A stretch of 40,118 bases of DNA from assembly GCA_029264995.1 (NCBI GenBank), contig JAJUKC010000015.1, forward strand, positions 1 through 40,118, read 5' to 3'. Shown here piece by piece: positions 6,866 through 14,487 of this stretch (position 1 is its first letter; every line of letters starts with the position of its first letter). The notes under the pieces are model-generated. The model searched no databases. It saw only the letters and a list, made by a program, of their open reading frames with translations, and was not told the origin of the DNA. The stretch is from Marinobacter sp. Lineage in GTDB: Bacteria; Pseudomonadota; Gammaproteobacteria; Pseudomonadales; Oleiphilaceae. The translations under genes were made by a program, and so were the position numbers.

Positions 6866-9220
6866 TTGCCTTCAAACCAGTTTTTCAAGCGTTTGGGTCT
6901 GCGCCCACTGGCACTGCGGTTGCTGGGGTGGGTGCTGCTGTACAGCCTGATATTGTCACTGGTGGCAACGGGTGTTCAGATGATTGGCGAATTCGAACGC
7001 CAGAAATCGGAATTGCAGAACAGCCAGGAACGCGCGGCTGGCCTTATCGCCGGCGGCATGAGCACCAATCTGTGGGTGATGAATTTCAGTGAAGTGGCCA
7101 ATAGCCTGGACGACATGCGCTCCATGCCTTTCATTGGCTATGCAAGGGTTATCACGACCACTGGCGAGGAGTTCAGCACCGGCACCTACCCTGAAGGCCG
7201 GGTAATTACTCAAACCTTTCCACTTCAATTCGATCGCTCCACTTTTGATCGCCCACAACCGGTAGGCGAGCTAACCATCGTCTCCTCTATTGAGCAGGTT
7301 TATCAGGACATTCTTAACCGCGCCCTGCTGAATCTCCTGTTCCAGTCCATTGTGGTGATGCTGGGCACCTTGGGACTATTGCTGATTGTGCGGGTAGCGC
7401 TGTCCCGCCATCTGGAAACCATGGCGGACTACGCGGCCAAGCTGAATCTGGATGCACTTGTTGAACCTCTTAAACTGCGCCGGCGCAACCCTTCCCGGCC
7501 CGATGAGCTTTCCGAACTGGAGCAGGCATTGAACAAGATGCGGTTGCAGATTCTCGAGGACACCCGCTCATTAAGGCAGACCACCATCCAGACCCAGGGT
7601 GAACGGGACGAAGCCATCCGGGCCAATCACGCCAAGAATCAGTTCCTGGCCAATGTCAGTCACGAACTGCGCATTCCGCTTCAATCCGTACTCGGTTACG
7701 CCAATTTGCTGACCGACACGCCCCTGGACCAGGAGCAACGGGAGTATGTGAATACCCTGCTCAACGCCTCGGAAAGCCTGTCATCCATCATCAATGACCT
7801 ACTGGACATATCCAGCATGGAAGCCGGCAAGCTAGAGCTTGAGGCGATACCTTTCGACCTGCGCGAAACCCTGAACGATCTGATTCATATGCTTGGCTCC
7901 CGGGCCCGGGAAAAAGGCCTCGCCCTGGAAGTACGGGTGGATGAAAACCTGCCCTGGGCACTAACAGGCGACCCGGTACGCATTCGACAGGTATTGCTGA
8001 ACCTGTTATCCAATGCCATCAAATTCACGGATTCCGGCCATGTGCTGATCAGCATCGAAGTTCTTGGCCGAAAAGAAGGCAAAGTGCGCCTTCGGTTGGC
8101 GGTTGAGGATACCGGGGTTGGTATAAATCCGGAGGATATACCACTGGTATACGAGCCCTATGTTCAACTTGGCCAGCGCTTCCAGCGTCAGTTACCTGGT
8201 GCGGGGCTTGGGCTCACCATCTGCCGGCAGCTGGTCGATCTGATGGGTGGCTCGATGGATCTGGAAAGCCGGCCCGGCGAGGGCTCTACCTTCTGGGTGG
8301 AACTGTCACTCCAGGAGGCGACCGATGGCTCCGCCAAGGTGCGGCCGGATTCAAGGCAGGTTCAGGGCCGGCGGGTACTTGTTGTCGATTCCTATGAACT
8401 GTCACGCAAGATTACCCTGGAAATGCTCTCCCGCTACGACGTTCATATTGATGCCGTCCGGTCAGCCGGGGAAGCACTGACCGCCCTGCGGCAAGCCTTT
8501 GATGCAGGCATACCCTACGACGCTACAATTCTGGACGGCTTCGTGCCCGACATGGATGCGGATTTACTGTGCCGCCAGGTACGGAGCAACCCGCAATGGT
8601 CCGAAATGAGGCTTCTGATCCTGTCCTCCAACCCCCAGCGAGGGGACGCCGAGCATTTTCGCCAGGCCGGTGCCGATGCCTTCCTGAGCAAGTCTCTTCG
8701 GGAATCCTACCTGATTCCGATCCTGAACCAGCTATTTACCCACGACACCCAGCAGGAACGCCGGTTTCTTACCCGCTTTTCTCTGAAGACCATGGCGGAT
8801 GCCGGAAGTCGCCAGCGAGAAATCCCTTGCGGCCGGATGCGGGTGCTGCTGGTGGAAGACAATCCGGTAAACCGCACCCTTACCCGGCGGTTGCTGGAAA
8901 AACTGGGCTGCGAAGTCATGACGGCAAACGACGGGCAGGCCGCTTCTTCTCTTTGGCAATGGCACCAGTTTGATGTGGTTTTCATGGACTGCGTTATGCC
9001 TCGGATGGACGGTTATGAAGCGACACGCCAGCTCCGGGCCTGGGAAACCAACCACGGTCGCAGCCGGGTACCGGTTGTGGCACTGACAGCCAGCGCCATG
9101 GAAGAAGACGAGGAACGTTGCCGCCAGGCTGGTATGGATTCCTTTGTGGCTAAACCTGTCAACCTTGAAATGCTACGGGCAGTGCTGGAACAATATTGTC
9201 AGGCTTCAGCAACCTCCTGA
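6866..9220 (+). CDS. Hybrid sensor histidine kinase with two receiver domains (BarA/GacS-like layout, no HPt)
   Basis: An inner-membrane sensor kinase, 784 residues from a TTG start with AGGGA 9 nt upstream. Order: TM1 (about 14-36), a periplasmic sensor of about 115 residues, TM2 (about 155-178), a linker, and HisKA with phospho-acceptor His266 in SHELRIPLQS. HATPase follows: N box LLNLLSNAIKF near 377-387, G1 EDTGVGI near 414, G2 GAGLGLTI near 444. The first receiver (about 505-625) keeps Asp557 and a Lys in FLSKSL, but has VVDS (Asp508-Ser509) where an acidic pair is normal. The second receiver (about 660-780) is complete: Glu664-Asp665, Asp708, TAS and AKP motifs. No HPt domain follows, so a separate phosphotransfer protein is likely. 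No cognate regulator is adjacent and the signal is unknown. Confidence 0.9.
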   Translation: MPSNQFFKRLGLRPLALRLLGWVLLYSLILSLVATGVQMIGEFERQKSELQNSQERAAGLIAGGMSTNLWVMNFSEVANSLDDMRSMPFIGYARVITTTGEEFSTGTYPEGRVITQTFPLQFDRSTFDRPQPVGELTIVSSIEQVYQDILNRALLNLLFQSIVVMLGTLGLLLIVRVALSRHLETMADYAAKLNLDALVEPLKLRRRNPSRPDELSELEQALNKMRLQILEDTRSLRQTTIQTQGERDEAIRANHAKNQFLANVSHELRIPLQSVLGYANLLTDTPLDQEQREYVNTLLNASESLSSIINDLLDISSMEAGKLELEAIPFDLRETLNDLIHMLGSRAREKGLALEVRVDENLPWALTGDPVRIRQVLLNLLSNAIKFTDSGHVLISIEVLGRKEGKVRLRLAVEDTGVGINPEDIPLVYEPYVQLGQRFQRQLPGAGLGLTICRQLVDLMGGSMDLESRPGEGSTFWVELSLQEATDGSAKVRPDSRQVQGRRVLVVDSYELSRKITLEMLSRYDVHIDAVRSAGEALTALRQAFDAGIPYDATILDGFVPDMDADLLCRQVRSNPQWSEMRLLILSSNPQRGDAEHFRQAGADAFLSKSLRESYLIPILNQLFTHDTQQERRFLTRFSLKTMADAGSRQREIPCGRMRVLLVEDNPVNRTLTRRLLEKLGCEVMTANDGQAASSLWQWHQFDVVFMDCVMPRMDGYEATRQLRAWETNHGRSRVPVVALTASAMEEDEERCRQAGMDSFVAKPVNLEMLRAVLEQYCQASATS

Positions 9221-9253
9221 TGAAGCCGCAATTTACCTGCCCGGAATTATGCT

Positions 9254-9442
9254 ATGAATGTAGAGTGCCCCACCTGTAAGAAGTCCGTGGAATGGAGCGA
9301 GACCAATCCCTGGCGTCCCTTCTGCTCTGAGCGCTGCAAGCTGATCGATCTGGGCGCCTGGGCCAATGAGGAGTATCGGGTGCCCGCCGAAAATGCGTCT
9401 CCCGATGATCTCGACCAGGGCGGCGAGGTTACCCGCCATTGA
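9254..9442 (+). CDS. yacG: YacG zinc-finger protein, DNA gyrase inhibitor family
   Basis: A 62-residue protein with a C-X2-C-X15-C-X3-C zinc ribbon (Cys5, Cys8, Cys24, Cys28) and the family signature [24 protein letters not shown]. coli YacG binds GyrB and blocks DNA binding by gyrase. The acidic C-terminal tail (about 43-62) is also typical. The ribosome binding site is weak. It normally follows coaE directly; here three genes intervene. The gap of about 30 nt after the sensor kinase suggests one long transcript from pilD or coaE onward. Confidence 0.93.
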   Translation: MNVECPTCKKSVEWSETNPWRPFCSERCKLIDLGAWANEEYRVPAENASPDDLDQGGEVTRH

Positions 9443-9493
9443 CGTTTTGGTTGCCAACCACTTACGGGCTTTTAAGTTGTTAACCACCCGGCA

Positions 9494-9516
9494 GATGTTT
9501 AACATCCGTTGATGTT
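9494..9516. repeat. Clustered GATGTT half-sites upstream of the YfaZ-like gene
   Basis: GATGTT-T-AACATC (9494-9506) is a perfect 6-bp inverted repeat around one base, and a third copy GATGTT follows at 9511-9516. It lies about 70 bp upstream of the next gene's ATG in a 142-bp gap, so it may be an operator. No regulator is identified and it could be chance. Confidence 0.3.
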
Positions 9517-9584
9517 GAAACTATCGCATATACCGGCAGTTGCGCCGGCCACGCTCTCATAACGACAGCAATAAAGGTGTACAC

Positions 9585-10145
9585 ATGAAGATTACCCGCA
9601 TCTCAGCACTGGCACTTTCTCTAGCCGCCGCTCCGGTTCTGGCCAGTGATCTGGACTTGAGCCTCACCAACGATTCGGTCAAAGGTCAGGTTAACTTCTT
9701 CGGCAGCCAGGAAGAGCTGCAACTGGGTGCCGGATACACCTACCATGAAGGTAGTCGCCACATTATCAATGCCGATTTCCACGCCCAGGGCCGCACTGCC
9801 CTTGGTAACCTGCCAACAACTGCCGGCATCGGTATGCGCGGCATAGGCTGGGAAGACGATGACGTTGATGGCGGTGCCATCGGCCTTGGCGGCTTTGCCA
9901 CTGTGAACATTCCCGACGTACCAGGCCTGTCCTTTGGCGGCAGCCTGCATTACGCTCCGAGCATTCTGTCGTTTGGCGATTCAGACGACATGACCAGCCT
10001 GGAACTCCGTGGCAGCTACCGGGTTATCCGCAATGCAGAAGTGTTTGCTGGTTACCGGTACCTGAATACAGAACTGGATTTCCGCGGTTCACCCGATGAA
10101 AATCTGGATGAAGGCGTGTTGGCCGGCATCAAGATCTTCTTCTGA
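9585..10145 (+). CDS. YfaZ-family outer-membrane protein
   Basis: A 186-residue exported protein. The signal peptide MKITRISALALSLAAAPVLA ends in an Ala-X-Ala type cleavage site before SDLDLSL. The mature part is made of glycine-rich alternating strands (for example IGMRGIGW, GAIGLGGFATV, LSFGGSLHYAP). It holds the family segment VFAGYRYLNTEL and ends in Phe, as expected for a small beta-barrel. ATG at 9585 is chosen because of the AAAGGTG ribosome binding site and the signal peptide; the frame is open a further 45 nt upstream. It is a single gene flanked by its own gap and a strong downstream hairpin. The molecular role of YfaZ proteins is not established. Confidence 0.82.
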   Translation: MKITRISALALSLAAAPVLASDLDLSLTNDSVKGQVNFFGSQEELQLGAGYTYHEGSRHIINADFHAQGRTALGNLPTTAGIGMRGIGWEDDDVDGGAIGLGGFATVNIPDVPGLSFGGSLHYAPSILSFGDSDDMTSLELRGSYRVIRNAEVFAGYRYLNTELDFRGSPDENLDEGVLAGIKIFF

Positions 10146-10153
10146 TCTCCCTC

Positions 10154-10186
10154 ATCAGTCACCCGGCGCTATGCCGGGTGACTGAT
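10154..10186 (+). terminator. Transcription terminator after the YfaZ-like gene
   Basis: ATCAGTCACCCGGC (10154-10167) and GCCGGGTGACTGAT (10173-10186) form a perfect 14-bp stem with a 5-nt loop, 8 nt after the stop codon. The T-tract is short, so termination may be partial, but stem strength and position fit an intrinsic terminator. Confidence 0.75.
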
Positions 10187-10262
10187 TCGTGCAGCCATTC
10201 ACGCCCTGCACTGCTGATTGCTGCTAGTCTGTCCGGACACTTGCAAACCGGACTGCGCTTTA

Positions 10263-12506
10263 ATGAGACTGACAATCCCTTCCATACTGGCTACTTCCCT
10301 GTTGCTTTCCGCCTGTGGGGGCGGAGATAGTGCGATTGACGGCGCCAAAGACATCCCCAACCGGTTTGGCAACACTCAGAACGCATTGGATGATTTCAGT
10401 TCCGGCAGTACCGGGGATTCCAGCAACGCCCGGGGCCTGGAGCCAAACCAGGTACGGGTTACCATGGAGCTACCCGCCAATCTGGCGCCAGAAGGCGAGC
10501 AAACCCGGCGCAACCTGCGCATTGTGATTCCCGACCAGGTTCGGGTGTACCGAACCAACACCAGCGAGCAGAAATTTGACGATGTTCGCTATTCCACCGA
10601 GAAGGGAACCGACGGCCATTTTATTCTGACCTTTGATAATGGCGTTCCCATTGGCCCGGATGTGATCATTGAGGCACGTTACGGCACAGCCACCATGACA
10701 GCCCTGGCAGCAGATGCCGACCGGGATGTAAAGGTGAACCCCTTTTCCCATTATCTGGTTACCGAGGTGCTCTGGCGCCGGTATTCCACCAATGAGTTTC
10801 AGACCGTAATGGCCTGCGTGGATAACGCGTCTTGCCTGAACAAGTATGTGTGGGGAACGCTGGCCGACCAGGTACACGATTTTGAGATTGATATCCCGGA
10901 GAACGCTAACGTTACCCAAGCGACCTCTACCCTGGCTGACAGGGCTGATTTTGCCAGCTATGTAGCAGATATGGCGGACTATGCGTTGCTCGGGCAGGCA
11001 TCCTCAGACCGCATTTCCGCCAGTGCTGCGGATTACAACTCGGTGTTTTTCGGCCTGGAGTTGGGCCAGACCTTCCGGGAATCCGATGTCGCGGGGGCGG
11101 GCCAATGGGGCGTGCGTATGGCTCAGGAAGAGAGGCTGACCAACGACAACAGCGCTTTTTTATATCCAGCCCTGACGCTCACCTCATTCGATGCCTTTAG
11201 CCTGAACGTTACCTCCCTGGCCACCGATATTCCCTATGACCGGCAGACACAGCTTCACGGTTTCTTTGATCTGACTGAATCTGGCATATCCGAGCAGGTA
11301 TTCTTTGAAAGGGGAACAGAAACCTGGGAGCGAAACAGCCACTCCAGTGCCCCTGGCGCTGCCACACTGACCACCGAGACACCGGCTCGCTTGCTGGCGG
11401 GAAGAGCCCTGTACCAAACCATCACCAATCGAAACAGCAGCCTGATCAACGGCTGGACCAGAAACCCCTACTATCTGGATGCCTTCACTTCCGAACCCGT
11501 CGATGAACAAAGCGGGCCAGACCGGGTGCTGGCAAGCTATTTCACCGGTGGCAAGGCCATTGCCCTCGAAGATGATAACGGCAAGCTCAAACGCCGGGAC
11601 ACCCTCGAAAACCATTACCTGAGCGTGTTCGAGTTGCACCTCCAGCGTGCGGAAGAGTTTCAGGTTTCCGATATGGCCGGACAGGCTTATAACGTGACCT
11701 ACCTCGCCACCCGCTTCGCCAATGAGGCGCCTGCGACATTCGAAACCGGGCATGGTCAATGGACATTCGGCTCAGCGAGCGATCAGACTCTGAACGGCAC
11801 AGCCAACGTGGCTCAGTTCACCCTGACCCGCGATATCTCCGGTGGCGACGCCACGCTAGATACCAGCAACGATATCTGGAACCTTGTTAATCGAAAGTCT
11901 CGCCTGAGCACCGGCACTGCCGCCATTGGAAGACTAGGACTGTATCGCAACGACATCGATATTTCTCAGCAAAGCGACGAGACCGGAGATGACCCTAACT
12001 TCGGCAATCCCGATATGGGCCTGGGTGCGGCGACCCCGAACCAGGAATTGATGGCATTCAACCTCAACGATGGCACGCTGGGTAGTGGCCTCCTGGTGGC
12101 AGGAAAAACACTCACAAACGGCGCACTGACAGAAGGCGCCTATCGGTTACAGGGCGCGATCGTTGGCGTGACCCAGGAGGAAAACCGGCTCTACCACGTG
12201 AATAACGCGCGGCTGACCCTGGCGAATAGTTCTGCCAGCTTCGAGGGCGTAACCATGATGGTTAACCACCTTATCGAAGACAACGAGGTGGAGGCCCCTG
12301 AAGAACTACCGATGCAGTTTAATGGCAGCTTCACAACAACATCGGAAGGGGGTATTTCGATTACCGGCGCCGGAGAATACGAGATGCACGGCTTCTATAC
12401 CGGGGCCGGCAACCAGATCTTTTTGGTGATCAGTGACAGCACCGGCCCCGAAATGAAAACCGGTTTATTACTCGCAACGCTTATTGAGGAATCCCCTGAG
12501 CCCTAA
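10263..12506 (+). CDS. Large predicted lipoprotein of unknown function
   Basis: I do not recognise this family. ATG at 10263 gives a textbook lipoprotein signal, MRLTIPSILATSLLLSACGGG, with lipobox LSAC and Cys18 as the lipidated residue. The next residues (Gly-Gly-Gly-Asp) do not give a clear inner-membrane retention signal. The 747-residue product is acidic and largely beta-like. It has a segment near 65-145 with a carboxypeptidase-like feel (LRIVIPDQVRVYR ... VIIEARYGT) and many Asn/Thr/Ser-rich strands. Only six or so Cys are expected; CVDNASC near 180 may form a disulfide. I see no catalytic motif. There is no clear ribosome binding site and the gene stands alone between a terminator and the bax promoter. 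Confidence 0.8.
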   Translation: MRLTIPSILATSLLLSACGGGDSAIDGAKDIPNRFGNTQNALDDFSSGSTGDSSNARGLEPNQVRVTMELPANLAPEGEQTRRNLRIVIPDQVRVYRTNTSEQKFDDVRYSTEKGTDGHFILTFDNGVPIGPDVIIEARYGTATMTALAADADRDVKVNPFSHYLVTEVLWRRYSTNEFQTVMACVDNASCLNKYVWGTLADQVHDFEIDIPENANVTQATSTLADRADFASYVADMADYALLGQASSDRISASAADYNSVFFGLELGQTFRESDVAGAGQWGVRMAQEERLTNDNSAFLYPALTLTSFDAFSLNVTSLATDIPYDRQTQLHGFFDLTESGISEQVFFERGTETWERNSHSSAPGAATLTTETPARLLAGRALYQTITNRNSSLINGWTRNPYYLDAFTSEPVDEQSGPDRVLASYFTGGKAIALEDDNGKLKRRDTLENHYLSVFELHLQRAEEFQVSDMAGQAYNVTYLATRFANEAPATFETGHGQWTFGSASDQTLNGTANVAQFTLTRDISGGDATLDTSNDIWNLVNRKSRLSTGTAAIGRLGLYRNDIDISQQSDETGDDPNFGNPDMGLGAATPNQELMAFNLNDGTLGSGLLVAGKTLTNGALTEGAYRLQGAIVGVTQEENRLYHVNNARLTLANSSASFEGVTMMVNHLIEDNEVEAPEELPMQFNGSFTTTSEGGISITGAGEYEMHGFYTGAGNQIFLVISDSTGPEMKTGLLLATLIEESPEP

Positions 12507-12517
12507 AACCTGAACGG

Positions 12518-12545
12518 CGGACAGCCCCGTATAACCTGTTATAAT
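12518..12545 (+). promoter_or_regulatory. Predicted sigma-70 promoter of the bax-like gene
   Basis: A perfect -10 hexamer TATAAT (12540-12545) lies 16 bp after CGGACA (12518-12523), which matches the last four bases of TTGACA. Transcription would start near 12552, about 24 nt before the ATG at 12576, with GAGGGG as the ribosome binding site. Confidence 0.55.
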
Positions 12546-12575
12546 TCCAGCCATATCGATTGTAACGAGGGGTTT

Positions 12576-13508
12576 ATGACTGCAGTTAACCGGGCGCTGA
12601 TGCTGTTCGTACCGTTGTTTGCGTTTGCTGTTGCGGGTGCCATCTACACGCCAACCGCCAGTCAGAATACCCTGCCGGGAGAAGGGGAAGGCGAGGTTAC
12701 CCTGTCTTCCCTGCCTCCACTTCCAAAATGGGCGAATGAAGGCCTCCCGGACTTCTCGATTTACCAGGATACCACCGAAAAGAAAGTCGCGTTCTTCTCT
12801 TACCTCTACCCCAGAATTGTTCTCGCCAATTCCCGTATTCTGCTTGAGCGTGAATATCTGGCTTCGCTTGAAGAAAAGGCGGCACTGACCAAAGATGAGC
12901 TCGCATGGTTGACGAGCCAGGGAGATCGGCTGCGTATTGATGCTGAGCCTGGAAGTGACAAGCAGTTTGCCTTGCTTCGGAAACGCCTGGATGTCATCCC
13001 ACCGTCCCTGATCCTGGCTCAGGCCGCCAATGAATCCGCCTGGGGTACCTCCCGGTTCGCGACCGAAGGCAACAATCTCTTTGGCCAATGGTGCTTCTCC
13101 CGGGGCTGTGGGTTGGTCCCGCTAAGCCGCATCGAGGGCGCCAACCACGAAGTGGCAAAGTTCCCGTCGCCTTATTACTCTGTGCGCTCCTACATTCAGA
13201 ACCTGAACCGTCATCCCACTTACCAAACAGTTCGCGACATTCGGCTCGCTGATCGCAAAGCCCGGAAACCCCTGTCTGGATGGGAGCTCGCGGAGGGTCT
13301 ACTTGGCTATTCGGAACGGGGCGAAGACTACATCAAAGAGATTCGCGCCATGATCCGTTACAACAACCTGGAGTTCTATGACAAGGAGTTCAGAACCCTG
13401 CTGGGTGACCGGACCCCTGCTCAGTTTGAGCGCCTGGCATCGGCTATCCCGGATACAACACTCCTGCCCGGTGGTTCCGGTGGCCAAGCGACCCCATTCG
13501 AAGGCTGA
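12576..13508 (+). CDS. bax: Bax-family glucosaminidase (peptidoglycan hydrolase)
   Basis: A 310-residue exported protein related to E. coli Bax and the glucosaminidase (GH73-like) superfamily. An N-terminal hydrophobic segment (about 6-24) acts as signal or anchor. The catalytic core begins VIPPSLILAQAANESAWGTSRFA with the likely catalytic Glu153. The Bax hallmark FGQWCFSRGCGLVP follows, with two Cys that may pair, and then YYSVRSYIQNLNRHPTY. A C-terminal helical part (GYSERGEDYIKEIRAMIRYN) completes the fold. It should cleave peptidoglycan glycan strands in the periplasm. It has its own TATAAT promoter and is followed 31 nt later by the acyltransferase, so the two may form a transcription unit. 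Confidence 0.88.
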   Translation: MTAVNRALMLFVPLFAFAVAGAIYTPTASQNTLPGEGEGEVTLSSLPPLPKWANEGLPDFSIYQDTTEKKVAFFSYLYPRIVLANSRILLEREYLASLEEKAALTKDELAWLTSQGDRLRIDAEPGSDKQFALLRKRLDVIPPSLILAQAANESAWGTSRFATEGNNLFGQWCFSRGCGLVPLSRIEGANHEVAKFPSPYYSVRSYIQNLNRHPTYQTVRDIRLADRKARKPLSGWELAEGLLGYSERGEDYIKEIRAMIRYNNLEFYDKEFRTLLGDRTPAQFERLASAIPDTTLLPGGSGGQATPFEG

Positions 13509-13539
13509 TTCCCGAACCTGACAAATCAGAGATTTTCCA

Positions 13540-14439
13540 ATGCTTGATTTCTTGCCCGCGCCGCTAAAAGGCATCCTTGCGGTGCTGTTGATACTGACCA
13601 ACACCCTGTTGTTCCTTCCGCTACTGTTGCTGGTAGCACTGGCCAAACTCATTGTTCCAGTCCTTCCGTTTCGTAAGGCGTGCACTATCGTGCTGAATGC
13701 CATTGCCTGGTACTGGATCGGCTTCAACAACACTCTGATGAATCTACTCCACCGAGTGGACTGGGATGTGCGAGGAGCGGAGAAGCTCAGCAAGGAACAC
13801 TGGTATTTTGTCACCTGCAATCATCAGAGCTGGGCGGATATTCCCGCCATTCAGTATGTACTGAACAGCAAGATCCCGTTGCTGAAGTTTTTCCTGAAAA
13901 AGCAGCTGATCTGGGTGCCTTTATTAGGGGTGGCCTGGTGGGCTCTGGATTTCCCGTTTATGCACAGACATACCAAGGAACAGATCGCCAAACGCCCGGA
14001 ACTGAAAGGCAAGGACATTGAAGCGACAAAGGCCGCCTGTGAAAAATTCCGGTACACACCAGTGACCATTTTCAACTTTATGGAAGGCACCCGTTTCACC
14101 CCGGAAAAACACCGCCGCCAGAACTCACCCTACAAACACCTGCTTAAACCCAGAGCGGGCGGTACGGCCTTTGTATTCGGCGCCATGGGCGAGATGATTC
14201 ATACCATGCTGGATGTCACTATCGTGTATCCCGGTGGCCGACCGGGTATCTGGGACTATCTGTGCGGACGGGTGCGCAAGATCGTGATCGATATTCGCAC
14301 CCGGGAGGTGCCTGAGCGTTTTCTTGGAATGGATTACGAAAACAACCGGGAAGTCAGGGTCGACTTCCAGCGATGGGTAAGCGAGATCTGGGCTGAAAAA
14401 GACCAGCGGATTGAAACACTGTTGGCCGAGAACAGCTAA
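13540..14439 (+). CDS. YihG-like 1-acyl-glycerol-phosphate acyltransferase family protein
   Basis: An inner-membrane PlsC/LPLAT-family acyltransferase of 299 residues. The N-terminus has a hydrophobic segment (about 10-45). The catalytic block is CNHQSWADIPAIQ with NHxxxxD residues His95 and Asp100. Substrate-binding motif EGTRFTPEKH starts at Glu182, and PRAGGTAFVFGAMG follows. This layout matches E. coli YihG, which transfers acyl chains to lysophosphatidic acid in phospholipid synthesis. The gene follows the bax-like gene by 31 nt and converges on the LuxR-type gene. The substrate cannot be told from sequence. Confidence 0.88.
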   Translation: MLDFLPAPLKGILAVLLILTNTLLFLPLLLLVALAKLIVPVLPFRKACTIVLNAIAWYWIGFNNTLMNLLHRVDWDVRGAEKLSKEHWYFVTCNHQSWADIPAIQYVLNSKIPLLKFFLKKQLIWVPLLGVAWWALDFPFMHRHTKEQIAKRPELKGKDIEATKAACEKFRYTPVTIFNFMEGTRFTPEKHRRQNSPYKHLLKPRAGGTAFVFGAMGEMIHTMLDVTIVYPGGRPGIWDYLCGRVRKIVIDIRTREVPERFLGMDYENNREVRVDFQRWVSEIWAEKDQRIETLLAENS

Positions 14440-14487
14440 CCGATAGTATCGGAGCTGGAGCTGCGGTATTACAGCAGCCCCAGCTCC
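14440..14487. terminator. Two adjacent hairpins between convergent genes
   Basis: CCGATA-G-TATCGG (14440-14452) is a small perfect palindrome directly after the acyltransferase stop. A larger stem follows: GGAGCTG (14451-14457) with CAGCTCC (14481-14487), continued inward by GCTGC/GCAGC, with the LuxR-gene stop codon in the loop. Neither is followed by a T-run, so it is a candidate bidirectional terminator, not a certain one. Confidence 0.4.
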
